64,000 nucleotides of DNA from Hydrangea macrophylla (GCA_033977485.1 CM066991.1:133257999-133321998); one strand, 5' to 3'. Positions 47,179-59,062 are shown, counted from the first letter of the stretch. The notes: generated from the letters alone by a model not told the origin. Program-made: numbers and translations.

Positions 47179-47258
47179 AGAACTTCACAGTTAAGCGTGC
47201 TGCTGCCATAACAGTACCAGGGATGGGTGACCCCCTGGGAAGTTCTTTGTGTTTAGGC
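47179..47258 (+). ncRNA. 5S rRNA-like domain in the Cassandra 5' LTR
   Basis: AGAACTTCACAGTTAAGCGTGC resembles the 5S internal control region A box context, and GGGATGGGTGACCCCCTGGG matches the C box region. This is the part of Cassandra known to derive from 5S rRNA. It is not a genuine 5S gene: the 5' third is unlike 5S and it sits in an LTR. Confidence 0.85.
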
Positions 47259-47562
47259 CCAAAGCGGACAATATTGTTGCTAGATGGGGAGGTGGGTCGT
47301 TACAAATGGTATCAGAGCGGAAACCCAGCCGGAAGTGTGGGGCGGGTCCCACACGAGGACGTGTGGCCCTTAAGGAGGGTGGATTGTGACGACCAAGAGC
47401 CAATACTCCTGAGGTAAAATGGCCAAGATGGATGAGGTGAGGTTGGGTGTGGGGGCTTGTCCCACATCGCCTGGGGTGAAGTTCATGGACTAGTTTATAA
47501 GGATTAATCGCCCCTCTATATGCAACAAGGCCTTTTAAAACTGTGAGGGAGCTAAACATGAA

Positions 47563-47642
47563 AGAACTTCACAGTTAAGCGTGCTGCTGCCATAGCAGTA
47601 CCAGGGATGGGTGACCCCCTGGGAAGTTCTTTGTGTTTAGGC
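47563..47642 (+). ncRNA. 5S rRNA-like domain in the Cassandra 3' LTR
   Basis: Same structure as the 5' LTR copy, offset by exactly 384 bp. At least one base differs from that copy (CCATAGCAG against CCATAACAG). The A-box and C-box-like parts are conserved. Confidence 0.85.
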
Positions 47643-48633
47643 CCAAAGCGGACAATATTGTTGTTAGATGGGGAGGTGGGTCGTTACAACTATTTTAGTG
47701 GTTATTTAGGAATTGGTCACTAATATTTTCAATTTGCTCAACTTCTTCTCTCAAATTTAGGATTCATATATTGTAATATGTGTAATTGCATTTAGGTCAA
47801 CAAGTTTTGGGATATTTATTATTCACTTTAAAAAAGTTTTTAAAAGTGGCTATTTTAGTGGCTATTTAGGAATTGGTCACTAATTTCACATTTTGGTCAA
47901 CTTCTTCTCTAAAAATTAAGTTTTGGTATGTTTAAAATGTCAAATAAAGTGGTTATTTTAGTAGCTATTATGAATTGATCACTAATATTTACATTTTGGT
48001 CAACTTCTTCCCTCAAATTCAGGATTTATAGATTGTATTCGAATATCAATTAAGGCCTACAAACACTTTCATGCTCTTTTTTAGAGGGAATACCCTTCTT
48101 GTGTCATATATTTTTAGTGGCGCTTTATTATGTATTTTTACTACTCATTTATAAGATAATCAGAATTATCAACTTTTTCCGTAAGAAGAGTTTTAGATTA
48201 AATAGTTACATTTACAATTTTCTATTTAACTGTTTTAACATCTTATTATACACCTTTAACAACCACTTAACCACACGAAATGACATAATTAAATTTTCTG
48301 CGCAACGCGCAGGACTCCAACTAATATATATATATATATACATATACACATACGTTATGGTAGCAGCCAAGTAGTAACTCAATGAGTGACACCGTCAACT
48401 ACTTCATTACATTGAAAGTGGTATGACATAGCGTCGCGTGACCTCTTAAAATAAAAAACACATGATAGAGAGTTGTTGATGTCCACCTAATGAATGGAAT
48501 ATCTCATTGAGATGTCGTATCATTTTGACATGATGATGTGGTGTGACAATTTCTCGACAATTGTTATGATTATGTTCCTTAGAGATTGATGACAAAAAAA
48601 AAAACAAAGGCCCATTTACATTTAAACAAGAGT

Positions 48634-48783
48634 AATGCTATTGTAAGAAGCTTCTTATATGAGAAAATATCTTATGATCATTGGATGAGAAAGTAGCCAT
48701 AAATACATCTCGTGATTCTCAGGAATCCTAGAGCTACTCATAAAAGTACTTTCTCATATGAAAAGTTTCTTAAAATAGCATTA
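48634..48783. mobile_element. MITE, about 150 bp
   Basis: AATGCTATTGTAAGAAGCTT...TATGAGAAA on the left pairs with TTTCTCATATGAAAAGTTTCTTAAAATAGCATT on the right. The interior is not coding. The flanks give no clear TSD. Confidence 0.7.
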
Positions 48784-49246
48784 TATTTTAAATAACTGGG
48801 CTCTCCACCTTTCCAATGTGTGTTTTAAGATATATAATTGATTTAATATTTATAATATAATATAAGGATAAATATTACCTATGTCCTTTGAGGTGTGACG
48901 CGATCACACTCGTCTGCCCTCACGTTTGGGACATTACATTTACCTTCCTTGTTAAAGATTAGAAGTATCAACCTCCCTCCCGTTAAAGTTTTGTTAGAAT
49001 GACTAACAATTTTTTGTTGACCTTATTTAAAAGAATCTTAATACCAAAACTACCCTTACTTTATTAAGGATTGTCTCCAACATAGTAAAGAACAACTCAG
49101 CAAAAAGAATTTTTTTTTTACTAAAATGACTGTTCTTCTTTGTAGTTGCTGCTTTTGTTCCTTTCTATTACATATAGATATACATATATACATACATATG
49201 TCACACTCACATATATATATATATGTATACATCAAAGATTCTCTAA

Positions 49247-49400
49247 AAAGGGCCACCTCTCTTTATTAAAGAGAGGACCTCTGTTTTGGCCGTTGGATTG
49301 TGTTAAAAAACTGTGAAATGACAAAACTGCCATTAATGAAAACATGATCCGACGGTCAAAACAGAGGTCCTCTCTTTAATAAAAAAAGGGCGCCCTCTTT
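49247..49400. mobile_element. MITE, about 154 bp, long TIRs
   Basis: The left arm (CCTCTCTTTATTAAAGAGAGG, ACCTCTGTTTTGGCCGT) is complementary to the right arm (ACGGTCAAAACAGAGGT, CCTCTCTTTAATAAA). The left arm also contains its own small palindrome around TTTATTAAA. Confidence 0.8.
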
Positions 49401-49556
49401 ATAGCCTGACTGTGTATACATACATACATATATATATACACATACATATGTCACACACAAATCTCTTCCTATAGGCCCCTAATTTCTCTGCACCTCAGCC
49501 ACCGCCATTGTTAGAACATCTCCCCCACTCTCCCTTCAAGCCACAGCCGCCCCTCT

Positions 49557-49730
49557 CTCAAAAATTGAAACTCTAATTTGACCCAAACAACTCGGTCGTC
49601 CACCGCCGCCTCTCATGGACTATATGTTGGATCTTAATAATTTGTGATTTTAGATTTTGTTTTTTGAGAGGTTGGCTTTTTAGATTTTGATGGTTGCTCT
49701 ATTCGATTATTGAAGCGTATACACATGTAT

Positions 49731-49772
<42 letters not shown>

Positions 49773-50000
49773 ACTGCCTTTCTTGGTTACCTCACTCTAA
49801 AATCGAAACCCTAATCTGACCCAAGCAACTCCTCCGCCCACTGTTGCAACCTCTCATGGCTGTATGCTGGACCGTACCTTTATCATTTGTGAGTTTAGGT
49901 TTAATTTTTGAGGAGCCAGATTTTAATGTTAAGTTGTTGGGGATTACTTTGTGAAAGAAATTACTTTGTGAATATGAAGGTATGGTCACTAAACAGGTTT
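49557..50000. repeat. Imperfect ~235-bp direct duplication around a (GA)n run
   Basis: The passage AAACTCTAATTTGACCC...CTCTCATGG...TGGAT, starting near 49568, recurs near 49806 as AAACCCTAATCTGACCC...CTCTCATGG...TGGAC. The copies are separated by CA and GA microsatellites (49731-49770). Divergence is substantial. No coding content recognised. Confidence 0.6.
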
Positions 50001-50104
50001 AGTTTATGTTTATTTTTTCATTTGTGAGTATGGTCACAAATTTTAATCTCCGTTAATGCTTTGGTTTTAATGGAGAGATTAGTTTGTAAAAAGAAAATTT
50101 GGCA

Positions 50105-50470
50105 TTAGACCATCCAATGGGCATGCTATACCTCATGCTATTGTCAAATTATAACATGACATACAAAAAAACTCCTTCAATGGCATGCCAAAACTCATGC
50201 CAAATTATAGCAATGCTATATTCTGTGCCAAATTTGGCATGACATTTGGCATTGCTATAATTTGGCATGACCTTTGACACACTATTGGAGATGTGCTTTT
50301 AGAGGACTATGCTATAATTTGGCATACCAACAAGACAATATCTTAAATTTGTCCAATACAAAAAAAGAAATAGCATTTCGTTTGACATATATCATTGGAA
50401 CATATATGCTAAAATATAACATTTTAGTATTATAATAGTGCCAAAATATAAGTTGTCACGACGAAATTAG
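50105..50470. mobile_element. MITE-like element rich in GGCATGCC/ATTTGGCAT motifs
   Basis: Left end ACCATCCAATGGGCATGC; further in, TTTGGCATGAC...ACACTATTGGAGATGTGC is an imperfect inverted counterpart. Many copies of TTTGGCAT / ATGCCAAA make the segment fold on itself. The termini resemble plant elements beginning GCATCTCCAATGG. Boundaries uncertain. Confidence 0.5.
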
Positions 50471-50723
50471 TATTTAGCATTGGAGATGATCTTAATTTTT
50501 GATTTCATTAAAGATGAAGGTGGAGTGGTGATTGTGGTCCCGTGTATGACTCTACTAAGGGAAAGGGTCTTTTGATTGATTTCATTCGATAATGTGAAAC
50601 AAGGGTGATAAGTGTGATATTCTAAACGTGAGGGCTGACGGGTATAATGGAATCAAACATGAGGAGAAGGGTAGGTGATATTACCTGGAGGCGTAAGGTG
50701 CTAACCCATTAGAATAATGATTG

Positions 50724-50893
50724 GGGCACAAAAGGATACAAAAAACTTTCACAAAATAAGTGGAAAGTCTATGTGGCACAGTAGGACCCATCAGCAATTA
50801 ATGGAAATAATGCTTAATTGCTAGCGGGTCCCAGTGTGCCACATAGACTTTCCACTCATTTTGTGGAAGTTCTTTGTATCTTTTGGTGCCCCT
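50724..50893. mobile_element. Foldback MITE, 170 bp
   Basis: GGGGCACAAAAGGATACAAA and GTGGAAAGTCTATGTGGCAC on the left are complementary to GTGCCACATAGACTTTCCAC and TTTGTATCTTTTGGTGCCCC on the right. The arms are about 80 bp with a very short loop, so almost the whole element is a hairpin. Confidence 0.85.
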
Positions 50894-51149
50894 AGCATTG
50901 TTGAACCCATTACGGTACATGCACTTCATTTCTGTTACGGAGGTTATATATTTATATATCCTAATCACCGTAGCCTGTCAAAGGGGACCTAAACAGTTAA
51001 TACGGAACCTTCTGGAGAAACCACCCCACTCCTCCCAATAATATCTAACTCTCAACTCAAACACCACCGTCCATCATCAACATTCTAATCTAACCGTTGA
51101 TATACAATTATACATACAAAATTACAAATACTATAAAACACTATGCACG

Positions 51150-51645
51150 GGCAAATTACACTGACCTCCCCTGAGGTATCTGATAATTACAGGAACTTCT
51201 TTTATATTTTCAAAAATTATATTCACCTCTCTTCTATTTTGAGAATGACTGTTATACCATTAGAGAAATCATTAAAAATTCACTACCTTTTAAAAATGAA
51301 AAAAAAATATTTATCAATTATGAAATTTTTTTTTTTAAAAAAATTGTCGATAAAATTTCAGTATATACCAAATCAAGCTTACTATTTCTTTTTATAAAAA
51401 AAATATCAACAATAAATTTAAAAAACATAAAACTCATCAACGAAATTATCTACTACCACTTTCAAATGAAAAGAATAATAACAATAATGAAAAAAAACAA
51501 CAACAAATTTTTTTTTTTTAAAGAATAGTAATATTGTATTTTTGTCTGCTTTATATTTTTAAAATTATGAACTTGCTCCCAACATTATAAATAAGCTGAT
51601 CCAATGAAATTTAGTTAGTACACACTTTGCACTGACATTGGCCTA

Positions 51646-51681
<36 letters not shown>

Positions 51682-52483
51682 GAGACTCCACTGAGCATGT
51701 TTTTTTTTATTTTTATTTTTTTTTATAAATAAATCAGACAAAAATGCAATATAACTATTCATTTTTTTTTTTTTTAAATTGTTGATTTTTTTTTCTTCAT
51801 TATTGTTATTATTCTTTTTATTTTAACGTAGTAGATAATTTTGTTGATTATTTTTTATATTTTTAAATTATTATTGATATTTATAAATAAAAGAGTAATG
51901 TTACGCTTCTCAATTTTTTTTTTCCAAAAGTGTTTTTCAACACATTTGGCATTGGACCCAATTGATTTTGATTGGTTGTGATGTTAAAGTAGTTCAACTG
52001 TTGTCCCACTTCAACATCATTTGTGATGAAAATTTGGAAAGTATAGTATTACTCTAAATAAATGTTTTAATATATTTCATCTATTACTTGGACAAAAAAA
52101 TTAATGGCTTAATATTAAAAAAATAAATTTGTAAACTGTTGTAAGTTAAGCTAAAGAATATATAGCTTAAATTTGAAATTTTTATAAATTTTGTTTTTCG
52201 AGCTGCAAATTTTTATAAAGTTAGGGCTTAATACTATAAATCTAAATGTGTAAATTTGTTAATGTATGTATAATTTTATCTAATACGCGTCCGCGCACAC
52301 ACAGACAAATACACACACATGTACATATATATATATATATATATATATAATGAGATCATAAATAAATTGATAATCTTACATTCAAAAAATAGGTAGAGAG
52401 GAGGTGAGGGTTATCTTCTAAACTAAAGGGATGGTTCCCGTAATTGTCATATAACTCAAGGAGTTCAGTGTAATTTGACCAAG
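51150..52483. mobile_element. Long-TIR element, about 1.3 kb (MULE-like)
   Basis: Left end GGGCAAATTACACTGACCTC...ATAATTACAGGAAC; the right end is its imperfect complement, GTTCCCGTAATTGTCATAT...TTCAGTGTAATTTGACC. Inner segments (ATTGTTGAT, TTTTATTATC types) are also partly inverted. No transposase frame. The superfamily is inferred from the long TIRs. Confidence 0.65.
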
Positions 52484-52626
52484 CACTATTTGATAGATAC
52501 AAATCTCTGTCTCTCTCTCTACTATAGAATATAGTAAGCTGGTTTCTGGAGGCTTCCTGAGCTTTCTGAGCGTTTCAGAGGGAACTGTTGATCTCTCTGT
52601 TTCTCTCTAGACTTTCCCTCTCTCTC

Positions 52627-52668
52627 CAACGCCACCACACCACACCACACCACACCACACCACACCAC
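52627..52668 (+). repeat. (CCACA)n microsatellite in the J-protein leader region
   Basis: CACCACACCACACCACA... gives about seven to eight pentamer units. It lies some 175 bp before the start codon, in a pyrimidine-rich region that looks like transcribed leader. A donor-like GCC|GTAAGTAAG follows near 52692, so a leader intron is possible. Confidence 0.85.
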
Positions 52669-52842
52669 GGTTCCACAAAGAAAGATGTAGAGCCGTAAGT
52701 AAGTAACCATTTACTTATACTAACAAATATATATATATATATATACTTAATACATACGCACATATATAGGGTGTGTGTACGTATATGTGAAATTGGTAAT
52801 TGGTCGACAATACAAGAAAAAAGCTGTGCGTGTGGGTTTTCA

Positions 52843-55837
52843 ATGGCTGGCGGAGAAGAGAAGAGCGGCGATTTCTATGGTGTTTTGGGGTTGAATAAGG
52901 AATGCACTGAGGCAGAGCTCAAGATTGCTTACAAGAAGCTAGCTCTGGTCAGAATTGAAAATCCCCCCCCCCATTAATCTCATCTCTCCTCTCTTTTGAA
53001 TTTTCTAAAATTCGAAATCTCATTTCCAATATTTTACTACTCCTACTTTATTATTTTGTTTACACGGCTTCATTAATTTTCCCTTTCTAGCCAATCAGAG
53101 AATTAAATTTATAGGAGTACGATTTTTCTATCTATAGCATTTTAGAAGTTGTTAGTGTGGTACGGTTTAATGATTTTCCCGAGAGAGAAAAAAAAAGAAG
53201 CTTAATATAATAATAATAATAATTATTATTATTATTATTTATGTAAAATTTGTGGATTTGGGGGCAGAAATGGCATCCGGATCGCTGTTCAGCGTCGGGT
53301 AATACAAAGTACGTGGAAGAATCCAAGAAGAAATTTCAGGCCATTCAAGAGGCCTATTCTGGTAATTCCACAATATTCTTCCTTTTCCTTCCTTCTCCGT
53401 AACTGTGAAGTAAAAGTTTTTTCTAATGCTTTTTACTACAATTTTATTTATGGACGGCCGGAGGCACTTACACTTACGTTACGTAGGAGTATTGATAGGA
53501 TATATTGTGGATTGACGAGATGCGTTGTTTGTTATTTTCTGTTTGGCGGCCGGGCAGTACTTTCCGACGTTAACAAAAGGTTTCATTACGACGTAGTAGG
53601 AGTTTACGACTCTGATGATGATGATGACGAAAATGTAAGTTGTCAATCCTATGATCTCAATCTCATACGACTTCAGCTCGGGTGAGCTTTGAGGTTGATT
53701 GTCAAAGTAATCAACTTTTTTTTTTACCCCCCCTTCAAATCTCTCTCTGTTGGAGTACTACTTAATTGTGTGGTCCCGTAACACAGTCTGTGCAGAAAAG
53801 TTTGAGAATTTTGGTTTATTGAAAACTATGGACATGAAAATTAAGTACAAAAATTGCAGGGGGCCGCTAAACTAATTTCTCTGATTGAAATTTTTCTCTG
53901 TTGCTTTGAGATTTTAAAAATATAAAATTAAAAATCCAACCTTTCTGCCTGGAAGTAATAGAAATTGACTCCGGTAATACTTGTTTCCTTCTGAGGTGTT
54001 CAACTTCAGAATGGTGGATATATAGAATTATTCAGTGAAGTTAGTTGGTGAATTTTACAGTTATAACATTCTTGTGTATAAGTGGATATTCATTACTGTA
54101 TATATGCATGATGTAAATGCAGGGTATGGGTGATTTTTTGAATGAAATGGCTGTTATGATGAGTCAAAATAAGCCCAATGTAAGCTTCTGGTCTCATTGT
54201 TTTTTTTCCTTTTTATTCATGTAAAATAAAAAATGTCTCAGTTTAGCATAACATGATTGTTATAATCCAGTTTTCTTTTGCTTTTCATTTGGGGTTCCTC
54301 ATAGACATTGTGTCACTGGGTCTTGATCATCAGGTCTATTATGGGCAATTGGTCCTGTATTACATTGAATTAGCCATGGCCGAACTCTTAAATAGTTTAT
54401 GCTCAAGTCTTGAGATATCTTTTTAATTGTGGTCCATTGAAATGATGTGACCCAGTTATTATGTGTCTTTCTTTCTTCTTTTTTTTCCCTGACAGACTTT
54501 GTGGGCCGGCGGAGGCGGGTCAATGTGACCCTCTTGAACAAAGAAGAATCTAGAATATGTGTCACTTTAGAATGACTCTTGTGATATCTCCATGACCCTG
54601 GGACCCATGCGGGCCTCAGTTGAAAGGCGAGGTCACAAAGATTATCTCGTGAAACCCATGTGTAGCTGATGTCGTCTTAATCGATGTAGTTTTTGTGGAG
54701 ATTGCTTGGGCATGGAAGAGAAATTTGTATTATCATATTAATTTTTGTGATCTATTTCAAAGATTTTACTGATTTTATTGTTTCCTAGCAAGGTCTTCAC
54801 ACCTTCCTTTCCCCTGCATAGCTGCGTAAGCAGGTATTACAAGCCCTCTGTGCCCTACATCTAACCGACCCGCGTAAGGCTTTAGGTTGTGAAACCTACT
54901 TAGGTAGATCCTAAGAAATTGACTAAATCAGGTTGGAGTTATGTAGTGGTTCGTTGGATCAGTCAAGGCTACTGAAATTTGAAACAGTCGTGGTCCTAAA
55001 TTGTTATTACCCAAAAATTGTAGATTTCTTGCAAATGACCCTCTTGGAATATTTAAGTTTGAGAAGAAAGGATTGGGCTTCAAAATCGAATAATAAATGC
55101 CCAGCAAAAAAAAACTGCAATACTAATTTTGTGTTTTTTCCTAGTTTTGGCAACTTAAAAGTACTATTAAGTTGAGGACAAAAATACAAATTGAATTGGC
55201 AAGATTATTCTTTATTTATTTGTTTATTTATAATTATCCTTGACATTAATTTTCTTTTACTTTTATAGCTGAAGGTATGATATGTGTGTGTGCGCGCGCT
55301 CACACACGTGTCTGTTAGCTATTTATTATAATGGCATAACCTTACGAATTTTAAATTCCTCGGGACATCAGTTAATTAATTGACCCAAAAATTTATTTTT
55401 TGCAGTAAAATACATTGGTTTAAATTCTATAGAACTCAACACCCTGTTCTCATCACGTGTCATTTTGGTACTGATATTAAAACTTGATTGTGGACCTCTT
55501 ACCAATCATATAGGTTATACATTGGACCTCGTTTATCTGCACGTTGCTGCTGAATAATATTTTTGTCTGGTGGAACGCTGATAGTGAAGGTATGGCAGGA
55601 ACATGGAGACAGTTTTGAAGAATTGCAGGAGCTTTTTGAAGAGATGTTTCAGAGGGATGTAGATGCGTTTGGTTCCATGTCTAAGACAGCTACTTCTTCC
55701 TTGTGTACGAAGACGAACACTTCTTGCAGTGAAAGTTCCAACACAACCAACAAGCGTAATTCCTCAGAAATGAAGTTGGAGAAGGCAAATGTTGAATCCT
55801 CTGCTAGCTTTGGCCATTATGAGGGATTCTGCATGGG

Positions 55838-55873
<36 letters not shown>

Positions 55874-56897
55874 CTCGATCAATCGACACAGACACACATG
55901 CAAACACTAGCGTTCTATGCATAACATGCAATGTGTTGCATTCAAAATCTAGTATTGAGTTACAATTTTTTTGTCTCTGTCATTTTAAGTTTGTATACAT
56001 ACAGATTAAATTCCGTCCCACTACAAGATTTAAAATTGATGTTGTTACCTCAGTCAGTCCATGGAATCAATGATCAACTGCCACTTTAATTTGGTCTTCA
56101 CTCTTTAGTTTAAATTTTTCAAGGTGAACTTTGGTAGCATTAGAGGGCATAAACCTTGGCTCCGGTTTAATTATTGCAAAGTTGAATTTTTTGTCATAAG
56201 GTCATTGACATGAGACATTACCTCACCTCATGTAGTCGTCACTCCCATATGATTGATGCCACTGTGGATCGCATGAGAAATCAACAAAAAAGAAAAAGAA
56301 AAAAAAAAAAAGAATTAGTGTCCGTGACGAGAAACTATTCCATGAGCCGGTCACATGTGTGACGGATTGATGGGAACCGTTGGATGTGTGGGTTTCACGT
56401 GGGCCCTACCATGATCTAACGGTTCCCATAAATCCGTCACACATGTGACCGGCACATGGGATACTTTCTCGTGACGGAGATGGGAAAAACTTCTCAATCT
56501 TTCCTCCTCACCCACTTGTGTTGATTGAACTTGGACAGTTCATGAAACATGGAAGTTCTCCAAATCTTCTAGAGGGACCAATTAAGCATATGTTGACTTG
56601 AAAACAAAAAACAAAACTCACGGGTTTGTTTTTGCTTTAGGGTGATGATCATTCTAACTTGTGGTGAGATTCTAAGATTTAGTATTGAATTATGGCTATT
56701 ACTAAGTTATGCTTTGTCAATTTGTGATCTGATGAAGATAGGTGGGACATCACGGAAGTTTCAGGAAGGGGAAAGGAGCAAAAGAAGGAATTCCAGGAGG
56801 GGGCAGAAATAAGTGGAGAAATGGGAGGAAACAAAAGATTTCATCATATCATGAGGTCTCAGTCTCCTTCAATGACTACTCAAGCTTGTCTGCTTGA
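52843..56897 (+). CDS. J-domain (DnaJ) co-chaperone, six exons
   Basis: Exons: 52843-52947, 53268-53361, 53558-53634, 54123-54179, 55599-55838 and 56742-56897 (TGA). Phases agree throughout: 729 nt, 242 aa. The N-terminal J domain (residues about 10-75) has DFYGVLGLNKECTEAELKIA, the HPD motif at 38-40 (KWHPDRC) that activates Hsp70 ATPase, and KKKFQAIQEAYSVLSD. An acidic DDDDDE run (86-91), then GMGDFLNEMAVMM and SFEELQELFEEMFQ, follow. The C-terminus is serine/threonine-rich, then basic and glycine-rich (RKGKGAKEGIPGGGRNKW). There is no signal peptide, membrane segment or zinc-finger domain, so this is a type III (DnaJC-like) protein, probably cytosolic or nuclear. HYDVVGV carries one valine codon more than the DVGV form I expect. 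Client and pathway are unknown. A MITE lies in intron 5. Confidence 0.92.
56321..56478. mobile_element. Foldback MITE in intron 5 of the J-protein gene
   Basis: TCCGTGACGAGAAACTATTC and GCCGGTCACATGTGTGACGG on the left are complementary to the right arm, ending GATACTTTCTCGTGACGGA. The arms are about 68 bp with few mismatches. The flanks do not show a clean TSD. Confidence 0.85.
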
Positions 56898-57430
56898 TGC
56901 TTCGAATGTTTCTCTCACTAACACATGCAACTTAATGCGTACGCCCAACTCTAAAACTGCTTGATGTGGGCGGAAGCACCACCAATGTGACCGTAAGGAA
57001 GTTTATTAGGCTTGTCCGGTCCAGCATTTGTATTAGATTGCCCTGTCAAAAGGCTGGGTTTTAGATTTTAGCCTTTTACTACTATTTGCACCTCGTTTTG
57101 AGTTTCAATTGCAATGTTAAAAACTATTGGTTACTATTTTACCCTTTACCATTTTTACTTTCTGTTGTAGTGTTCTGCTGTACCTTCTCTTGATGCTTCT
57201 TCCTTGGAAGGGATTGTGTTTTTAAAGGTTCAGCTCCATTGTACAACTTTGCTGCTTTTTTTGGGGATCACCGATCATATCATTTGGCATTGGGAAGAGT
57301 ATAAGAGAAATTCTCACTCATATCCCGTAAACATGGCCCGAAGAGTAAGGATATGTTTTTTAAATTTGTATTTCAAATATAGTTTTGAACACACCTGGTA
57401 GTGCATATATTTATTTTTTTTATGTAAGGA
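56898..57430 (+). other. J-protein 3' UTR and downstream flank
   Basis: AT-rich; probably contains the 3' UTR in its first ~250 bases. No further gene is visible. A 65-aa open frame at 57204-57401 has no recognisable domain. Confidence 0.45.
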
Positions 57431-58370
57431 TGGTTAGGTATGTCAAAATGGCCCGTCGGGTTAAAATCCTATATTGATTGGGCTTGGGCGTTGGCCCACA
57501 TGTTCCTTCTCTCTTTCAGGCTCGGGCCGGGCTAGAGGGTTTATGTTCTAGGCCCTATCCAAGGGCCGGGCTTAGGACCTAAGGTCTCGGGTCGTGCTGC
57601 ACCGGGGCTTAGGGCCTATAGCCTCGTTTTTATTATTATTATTATTATTATAAGATATATAAAGATATTATGAATATCAGAATATATATAATCAAGTGAA
57701 AAAGTTAAGGAAGAAATAAAGGGTTAAGAGTTTAAGAAAAAAAAAAAAATAAAATAAAAAAAACATTATTTTTTATAAAAAGAAATTAGAAATAAAAATG
57801 ATGATGCTCCAAAGGCTCAAACAAAGAGTCTAATACTAAAAGATGGAGAATCGCATCATTACAAGACATTGAAGACAAGTGCATCTCAACTAGATTGGCA
57901 CTTACTAGTTTATCTCACATTTGCAAAACTTCGACTCACAAATTGCAAATTACTATGAAATCATCTTTTAATATAAAAATGTACATGGAAAAATAACTAT
58001 TTTGAATTAATATCTTCTAATGCTTTAATATCACCTAATAACATTGCCTCAAATCAAAGTTTGAAAGCATAGTATTATTCAATTTACTCGCAAGCTGGTA
58101 ATACTATAAATTTATCACTTGCATTGATTATTATATATTCTTAGAAATAGCAATAAAATTAATTGTTGGAAAGCTTTTGGCTTGATTAGGTCGGGCATCG
58201 GACCGGGATTCAAGTCGGGTGCGCCTTCGAGTCTAGCTTGACTAGGTTGGACCTTGGGTCGGGCTCGGATCTTAAGAGATAGGCTCAAACCCTACCCAGA
58301 GATATAAGGGCCTAAGATCGGGCTTGGATCGGGTATAAATCCCATTTTTTCATGCTGAGTTTCGGGTTGG
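57430..58370. repeat. Non-autonomous repeat with GGGCC-rich ends
   Basis: Both ends are rich in GGGCCGGGC, GGGCTTAGGGCCTA and GGTCGGGCTCGG-type motifs (57450-57625 and 58175-58370), around an AT-rich centre with no coding frame. The arrangement suggests one element with related subterminal repeats, as in non-autonomous hAT transposons. The class is inference. Confidence 0.5.
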
Positions 58371-58378
58371 ACTTTTTT

Positions 58379-59062
58379 TTAGCATCTCCAACCACATTAC
58401 TTAAAAATTATCTAATTTTTAGCCAAAATAGCTAAAAAGCTATTTTAGCTAATCAGTTTTAAGCCCCCAACTCCAACCATGTTCTCTATTATAGGGAGCT
58501 TTGAATTATTATATTAATTTTTTTATACAAAAGTAAAAAAATTTAATGCACTCTCTCTCCTTAAATGAAATACTAGTAGGGTGTCACTCACTTTGTGAGT
58601 GTAAATTTTGAATTTTTTTTTAAAGAAATTTTTTTTTTCCCTTCTTTGAATCACTTTTTGAGCAGTTTTTTTTTTTTTAAATTCTGAACAGGCAGTTTTT
58701 TTTTTTAAATTCTGAACAGTTTTTTTTTTGTTTGAATAATTACTTTATTTTACCCCTACTATTGTATTTTGTTAGTATAAAATTTTATGGTATAATTGTA
58801 ATTATGAGTCATAGACTTCATTTTCATGGTACCCTTGCTTCTCCCTTTCTATAGTAGTATAGATGATGAGTATTATGTTTTATTATTTTACTTATGGGTA
58901 ATTAACCATATTCACACTCTCTCTCCTCAAATATAGAGAACCAAAAAGAGGCTCTCCAAAATAGAGAACCATTTGGAGAACCCATTGGAGCTCTAAAAAT
59001 CCACTTTGATTCCCCATAATAGCTATAAATTGAATATGAATAATGTGGTTAGAGTTGCTCTA
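58379..59062. mobile_element. TIR element with AGCATCTCCAACCACATTA ends
   Basis: Left end TTAGCATCTCCAACCACATTA; right end TAATGTGGTTAGAGTTGCTCTAAG, an imperfect complement. Subterminal pairs such as CCAACTCCAACCATGTTCTC and GAGAACCATTTGGAG support one foldback unit of about 680 bp. No transposase. Confidence 0.7.

Larger units (their letters stand above)
47001..47688 (+). mobile_element. Cassandra TRIM (5S-bearing), complete
   Basis: Both LTRs are 304 bp (47001-47304 and 47385-47688), start TGTGACGACCAAGAGCC and end GTCGTTACA. The PBS TGGTATCAGAGCGG starts at 47307, and a purine tract (AAGGAGGGTGGAT) precedes the 3' LTR. The 80-bp internal region encodes nothing. The flanks GCTAT and ACTAT match at four of five bases. 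Each LTR holds a 5S rRNA-like segment. Equal LTR lengths and few differences between them suggest a moderately recent insertion into the ~160-bp array. Confidence 0.93.
46735..48030. repeat. ~160-bp tandem array, interrupted by Cassandra
   Basis: The phrase GGAATTGGTCACTAATATTT...TTGGTCAACTTCTTCTCTC recurs with its TTTTTGGGATATTTATTATT partner. TTGGTCAC starts at 46861, 47713 and 47873, with a degenerate copy at 47975. Subtracting the 688-bp Cassandra, the spacings are 164, 160 and 102 bp. Copies have diverged. It may be a small local satellite or part of a larger tandem family. Confidence 0.85.

Noticed and set aside
47179..47642. Two genuine 5S rRNA genes
   Set aside because: Only the internal control region and its 3' side resemble 5S, and both lie at identical positions in the LTRs of a Cassandra element.
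52627..52668. (CCACA)n as telomere-like or CRISPR-like repeat
   Set aside because: The unit is not the plant telomere TTTAGGG, and it is a short simple microsatellite in a leader region.
54780..54910. Possible pol III (SINE-like) element in intron 4 of the J-protein gene
   Set aside because: It has no convincing A and B boxes at normal spacing, no tail and no TSD that I could find.
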